Shown here: piece by piece, positions 59,047-64,000 of the stretch
Layout: each line of letters begins with the position of its first letter
Numbering within the stretch: position 1 is the first letter of the stretch
From: Doryteuthis pealeii
Lineage: Eukaryota > Mollusca > Cephalopoda > Myopsida > Loliginidae
DNA: 64,000 nt
NCBI GenBank assembly: GCA_023376005.1
Contig: CM042163.1
Span: 1,338,671 to 1,402,670, forward strand
Reading direction: 5' to 3'
The notes under the pieces: model-generated
What the model saw: the letters and a program-made list of their open reading frames with translations, nothing else
Told to the model about the DNA's origin: nothing
Database searches by the model: none
Translations under genes and position numbers: made by a program

Positions 59047-59671
59047 TCTTATTATAATGGAGATTGTATGTTTTTCTGTCTGTAACCGAAACTATATTAC
59101 TATACAAATCACAATTACCTTTGTTATTTACATCACATTCTCCCTGACTTTATTTTATTTAAACCTCAATTATTAATAAAATTGTTTTACATCATTAAGA
59201 CTGTTGACCATATCTACATACAAATAACATGCAGTTGTATTTATATATACAACAAAACAGCGGTTTACAGTGTGAATGGGAAGGCTAATTTGCATATTGA
59301 TCTTTAAAAAATTGATTTTAATAAATATGTGCTTAATATTATTGATTTTAATTGTTTAGTTTTATCTTATTGAATATGAGCAAAAATTCTCTTCAATAAA
59401 TCTTAAAAGAAATCCCTTAACAAGAAGAAATAACTGTAATATTATTCTTTACTTCCTATTTTAACTAAATAGTTAAATTAGGAATAGGAGTAATTGAAAA
59501 TGAGGGAAGAGTTAGTTTCAAAGTTGTTCTATTTTTCAATCATACCCACCTCTGTTCCAAATCATGTTATCTGCATTTTTATTCAGTTTCATTAGCCTTT
59601 CTAATTTAATATGATATTTTATTATATTAAAACTTAAATACTTGCACCCGGAGGGTGCATATATTTGCTAG
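59047..59671 (+). mobile_element. Non-autonomous Helitron, family H1
   Basis: TC at 59047 after A, family interior, hairpin cacccggagggtg and CTAG at 59668-59671 followed by T. Confidence 0.88.
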
Positions 59672-60180
59672 TTATTGTTATTCTTGTTTGTATGTACAAC
59701 CGATAGATAAACCCGATTGGTGAATGTTTGTAAACATTCCAGATCCTATTAGTCTTTTTTTGGTTTCATTACACTTTAGTGTTTACAGATGAATTAGTCA
59801 GTTATCAGCTTATTCAACTGACTTAATTCACAATTTTTTAGGTCAAAATTAATTCGAAAAAAAAAGACACTGAAATATATTTAGTCAATCTTTTTCACCC
59901 TTGGAATGTAAACTGTTTTTGTTGTTGTTTTTTGTAGCTTTTTGTTGTTGTTTTTTTTGCTTTGTTTTTTTTGGGGGGTCGTTTTTTTCTTTTTTAATTC
60001 TTGTAAATAATTCTTAACATCGTCTATAATAGAAGCAGAACTGAGGAGCACCCAGTGAGAATCAAACTCTAGAAACACGTTTGAGTACAATTCGAGGTAA
60101 ATTTTTATCTACTATAATTCTACATATGGAGGTCAAATCTCACAGACAAGTTAAAGAGTCAGTTCTTCTAGGCCGTTGTC

Positions 60181-60591
60181 GTGTCAGTACTGCTGTATGG
60201 CTGCACCACCTGGACCCTAACAAAGCGACTAGAGAACAAACTAGATGGGAGCTGCACAAGAATGCTGCGGGTGATCATGAACAAGACGTGGAAACAACAC
60301 CCTACGAGAAAACAGTTGTACGGCCAACTGCCACACATCACCCAAACCATCCGAGTAAGACGGACAAGACACGCGGGACACTGCTGGAGAAGCAAGGACG
60401 AACTCATAAGCGACGTCTTCCTGTGGAAGCCAGCACATGGACAAACCAGTGTGGGTCGACCAGCAAAAACGTACGTTGATCAGCTCTGTGCAGATGCAGG
60501 ATGCTGCATAGAGGACCTCCCGAGAATGATGCGCGATAGGGACGGATGGAGAGAGATTGTCATGGATATCCGCACTGAAAGCGTGACATAA
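60181..60591 (+). CDS. LINE reverse-transcriptase C-terminal region, open but 5'-truncated
   Basis: A 136-residue frame starting (as GTG) after an in-frame TAG at 60169, so it is a fragment and not a full gene. It opens with SVLLYGCTTWTLTKRLENKL, the usual region after the RT thumb, continues through RRTRHAGHCWRSKDELISDV and GRPAKTYVDQLC, and closes with DRDGWREIVMDIRTESVT and a stop. A (GATGAT)n-like 3' end follows. RT catalytic motifs and endonuclease are absent. The clade looks RTE-like from the 3' microsatellite and the C-terminus, but this is by recognition only. It is the least decayed LINE piece here and lies inside the tRNA-Pro cluster. Confidence 0.72.
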   Translation: MSVLLYGCTTWTLTKRLENKLDGSCTRMLRVIMNKTWKQHPTRKQLYGQLPHITQTIRVRRTRHAGHCWRSKDELISDVFLWKPAHGQTSVGRPAKTYVDQLCADAGCCIEDLPRMMRDRDGWREIVMDIRTESVT

Positions 60592-60908
60592 TGATGATGA
60601 TGATAATTCTAGTATTGAATACAAAAGTAGTCGGGTTTCTTTCATTGAGTATTGATATTTTTTATAACTTCTTTAACTAATGTTTCTTTCATCTTAATTG
60701 CAGTTTATTTTCATCCCAGCTTTGGCCAGATTGGTATGAATGTTTTTAATCAGCCTTCGTAGACTAATTGTTAAGGGAAATGAAAAAGCAGACTTCCAAC
60801 AATAATGGGTACGTAAACTTGATTACAATTTTCTCATGTCGCTAGCGTAAACTTGATATAAATATTCATCTTTTATTCTTTCCTATTCAGAAGATTAAAA
60901 AAATCTTT

Positions 60909-60980
60909 GGGCTCGTCCGGGAATCGAACCCGGGACCTCTCGCACCCGAAGCGAGAATCATACCTGTATACCAACGAGCC
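60909..60980 (-). tRNA. tRNA-Pro (CGG) with altered A box
   Basis: Perfect acceptor, anticodon and T arms. The D region reads ttggtatacaggta in place of ttggtctagaggta, weakening the D stem and A box. Inverted partner of 52173-52244; each copy has a different lesion. Confidence 0.82.
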
Positions 60981-61247
60981 AGCTGACATCAATTTGTACT
61001 TATTATAACTTTTTTTTACTAATGTTTCTTTCATCTTAATTCTAGTTTATTTTCATCCCAACTTTGGCCAGATAGGTATGAATACTTTTAATCAGCCTTC
61101 GGAGACTAATTGGTGAGCTAACTTTTAATGAAAAATCAGATTTCGAAGAATAACGGGTCCAAGAATGTGCCAACACCACAAACATGATCAAAACATTCGC
61201 ATGGTTTTCTTTATACTTATTGAATATTCAGAAGATAAAAAATCTTC

Positions 61248-61319
61248 GGGCTCGCCCGGGAATCGAACCCGGGACCTCTCGCACCCGAAGCGAGAATCAT
61301 ACCTCTAGACCAACGAGCC
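61248..61319 (-). tRNA. tRNA-Pro (CGG)
   Basis: Intact copy with the same GCGAGCC acceptor variant as 51835-51906, supporting their common descent. T6 on the minus strand just after the gene (aaaaaa at 61237-61242). Confidence 0.95.
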
Positions 61320-61589
61320 AGCTGACGTTTATTGATACTTACTCAAATTTAATCCTATCAATTACAACCAGAAAGCTTTTGATGAATTATATTTATTTGA
61401 GTTGTCGTCACAAACGATTGACTTGTATTGATTATCTACTTGTGATCAGGTATCGATCCCTGATCTATCAATCAAATTCTGGTTGGATTGATTTTTTTTT
61501 AAATCGACTAGAAAAGAATTCATATTCAACTGTGTCTCAGTTATCCAAAATCCTGTTCTCGAGATAGAACTTAATGCATATATATATTT

Positions 61590-62191
61590 GGTTTGTTTGG
61601 TTTGTTTTGTTTTACGGCATATCAACCTCAGTGGGTCATTTAATGCTGATAAAGTTTTGAAATAAATCAATTTTAATGGATAATACAATTTTTTTAGAAA
61701 TACATTTTTCTATTTAACCCATAGATGGGACCCAAACAGGTACTACCACTCCGGGTCAGAGTGGACCAGGGAGCAATGGTGATGAAGGGGTGCTCCACAT
61801 TCCCCAAACCTCCAAAACTGGAACCTCACCATCAGATAGAGTTTAACGTCATTCCCAGGACATGTAGACCCGCAGGCACCGCCTTCTAGCACCCATATGA
61901 TAAAAAGGGATTGGGGCTTGCCATAAGGGCAATAGGGTTGGGAAAATCATATAGGTGCTAGGGCTTGACGTGACCAGCCGATTGATCGGAGGGGGCCTCT
62001 CCGACCGCTCGTCTAGCCTAAGATAGGGCCAAAGTGGAGTATTGCAAGTCATGAACTGCTCAATCCACCTGGGCTCCATCCTTAAGCATCACGGGTCGCC
62101 ACCCACGGCCAACAGGTGACCCCATTGGGGGAGTCTTACCCCTCTGCAGAGGTGCAGTCGGTGCATTCTAACGCCCCAGCCGACAGGGCGG
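61590..62191 (-). mobile_element. Family X retroposon nested in a SINE-B tail
   Basis: Full-length minus copy flanked by ATATATATATTT (61578-61589 and 62192-62203), part of the (TA)n tail of the SINE-B that follows. Confidence 0.87.
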
Positions 62192-62203
62192 ATATATATA
62201 TTT

Positions 62204-62479
62204 ACCAACTCCTCCGCACGAGCAGGATGCGACACAAGGTCAATTTCTTAAGCGGAGTTCAACAGGTTTGAATTCAGAGTTTTCCTTCCCCCAGACTGGT
62301 TACCTAACCATGGTTAAAGAACCCAGTCTTCCTGCTATTTACCTATAGCTGGAGGAAGAGTAGGATTCATACCTTTCCCAAGGGTATTAGCGCTAAGTGA
62401 AATGCAATTACCACGTCCAGGATTTGAACAGGCGACGAGTCCATTTCCCATGACTTTAACCATTACACCACGCGCTTCC
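62204..62479 (-). mobile_element. SINE-B, host of a nested family X element
   Basis: Minus copy. Its own target duplication is TTAATGCATAT at 61571-61581 and 62480-62490, so the X element at 61590-62191 landed later in its TA tail. Confidence 0.87.
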
Positions 62480-62689
62480 TTAATGCATATAGGCTTGTGT
62501 TTATTTGTTAAACGTTTCATTGTTTAACATCAGAATTTAATCTTGTTTTCTGTTTTCGTAACACACTAAAGTAAACACACCTAATCAAATATGTTATATA
62601 TGTTAAGTATCTGGCAGCCATCCTTCGTTCCAGATGTAATGAATAAGTAAGCAAGCCAATAAGAATCCGGTGTTAACGTATTCCTTGTA

Positions 62690-62840
62690 AGTCCGTCGTC
62701 CAAGGGAATCCAAATGTCAATGAAATAATCTCAGATTGGGGTCTCTATTAATACAGCAGAAGCAGCAGCAGCAGTGCCAGTGATTGGACAATAAGAATCC
62801 TTCTCAGGTCACGTGTTTATAGTCGAGTCTATAAGTAGGA
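62690..62840 (+). mobile_element. LTR-like promoter fragment
   Basis: Counterpart of 51235-51420, with a (GCA)n run at 62759-62774. Downstream to about 63080 there is no recognisable gene, only 'aagacgtctttattataaac'. Confidence 0.4.
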
Positions 62841-63337
62841 GTGACCATTTACCTGATGCCTTATATCAAACAAAATCCAACAATATATCGCTTTGGGATT
62901 GGGTATATAAATAACGAGAGACGAGTGAATATGGGTTCTTACTGCGTCTGCTTTGTCGGCGGCCATTTTCTTCTGGGTTGATTCTTTCCTTCTGTCTATG
63001 CTCATTTCTTTGTTTGTAATAATGAAGAAAGATTTTGTTTAGTTTTCAAGACGTCTTTATTATAAACCCGAAGCCCAGAAGGGTTCTTTTTTACCACGCG
63101 GTGAGAACATCTTAGGACAGACAAACACATCACGTCTAGTCCCTTTGACTAACGGCCAAAATCTAACTAACTTTCAGTCAGTCTCCTTTTCACGTTTGCC
63201 TTCAGCCAATCAGTAATCAACATCGAAAGGTGAACATCTGTCAATAACTTTTTTCAACGGTTAATGGTAACTTTCCATTTACCATACCGCTATTTAAATC
63301 TTACTACACTTAGTCATAGTTCGAGGCAACCCACTAA
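62841..63337. other. No gene seen
   Basis: Less AT-rich, ends in the minisatellite. A polyadenylation-like or LTR-internal region is possible but unproven. Confidence 0.45.
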
Positions 63338-63735
63338 TTTACCAACACACTTAACCAAAGCACACACTTAACCAAACGCACTTAACCAAACACACTTAAC
63401 CAAACACACTTAACTAAACACACTTAACTAAACGCACTTAACCAAAACAATTAACAAACATACTTAACCAAACACACTTAACTAAACGCACTTAACAAAC
63501 ACACTTAACCAAACGAAACTTAACCAAACACACTTAACCAAACAAACTTAACCAAACACATTTAACCAAACACACTTAACAAACACACTTAACTAAACCA
63601 CTTAACTAAACACACTTAACCAAGCACACTTAACCAAAGATTTAACACCAAACAAACTTAACCAAACAAACTTAACCAAAACGCACTTAACCAAACACAC
63701 TTAACTAAACACACACTTAACCAAGCACACTTTTA
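63338..63735 (+). repeat. 14-bp minisatellite (CACACTTAACCAAA)n
   Basis: Roughly 28 imperfect units with C/T variation (accaaa or actaaa) and occasional length changes. Confidence 0.93.
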
Positions 63736-64000
63736 ATAATCAAACATTACTCCTCTCGAATGCGAATGCCGACAAACAAATCTGAACTGAATGATTTCAC
63801 CACATGTTTAAAATCAAATTCTGATTGGCTTGTTTTGAGTCACGGTTGCCAACCTGAAATTTGTAAAATCCATCTGATTACTTTCAAGACCAACCACGTA
63901 TATCCGTACCTATATAGATAGATATTTACTATGCAAATTGCTTTCGTGACTATAAGCATGTCTTTCAGGGTCTTTACGAAGAGATTAGACGTCTTAGTGA

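Noticed and set aside
63338..63735. Telomere or CRISPR array
   Set aside because: 14-bp period with no spacers; simple minisatellite in a eukaryotic context.

Overview
This is a eukaryotic, non-coding, repeat-dominated window. I find no convincing host protein-coding gene. The sequence is AT-rich and crowded with (TA)n, (CA)n and (CT)n microsatellites, several tRNA-derived SINE families, a 5S-rRNA-derived SINE, non-autonomous Helitrons, decayed LINE reverse-transcriptase tails, and many small foldback elements. This mix suggests an invertebrate animal. A mollusc (cephalopod or bivalve) is my best guess, but that is inference and not proven.

Layout. 1-14032 is one very large imperfect palindrome centred near 7150. 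Each arm holds tandem copies of a unit of about 1.5 kb, several smaller foldbacks and one Helitron. The arms differ mainly by scattered small indels, so an assembly or read foldback artefact must be considered. 14.1-29 kb is a patchwork of foldbacks, head-to-head SINEs, Helitrons, a 5S-derived SINE (18.5 kb), a solo LTR inside a Helitron (23.6 kb) and LINE tails. 30-48 kb carries a series of ~600-bp retroposons ('family X', insertions proven by 11-13 bp target-site duplications), further SINEs, a tandem duplication at 45.6-47.3 kb, and the clearest hammerhead-ribozyme loci at 41.2-42.3 kb. 49.7-61.4 kb is a cluster of thirteen tRNA-Pro(CGG) genes and pseudogenes, amplified by segmental duplication and partly inverted, with SINEs and Helitrons inserted among them. 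62.5-64 kb holds an LTR-like fragment and a 14-bp minisatellite.

The main signal beyond ordinary repeats is a set of sequences matching the type I hammerhead ribozyme core: CUGANGA, a stem-II hairpin, GAA, then a short palindromic stem III, cleavage base and stem I. They lie in at least nine places in unrelated-looking foldback elements. One (42239-42280) follows a tRNA-Asp-like head, and the body that starts exactly at its predicted cleavage site recurs at 53516 with its 5' end at that same base. This resembles the ribozymes known from Penelope-like retroelements and animal retrozymes, but the tRNA-head, ribozyme and body arrangement is worth study. Only the tRNA-Pro genes look like host genes likely to be expressed.
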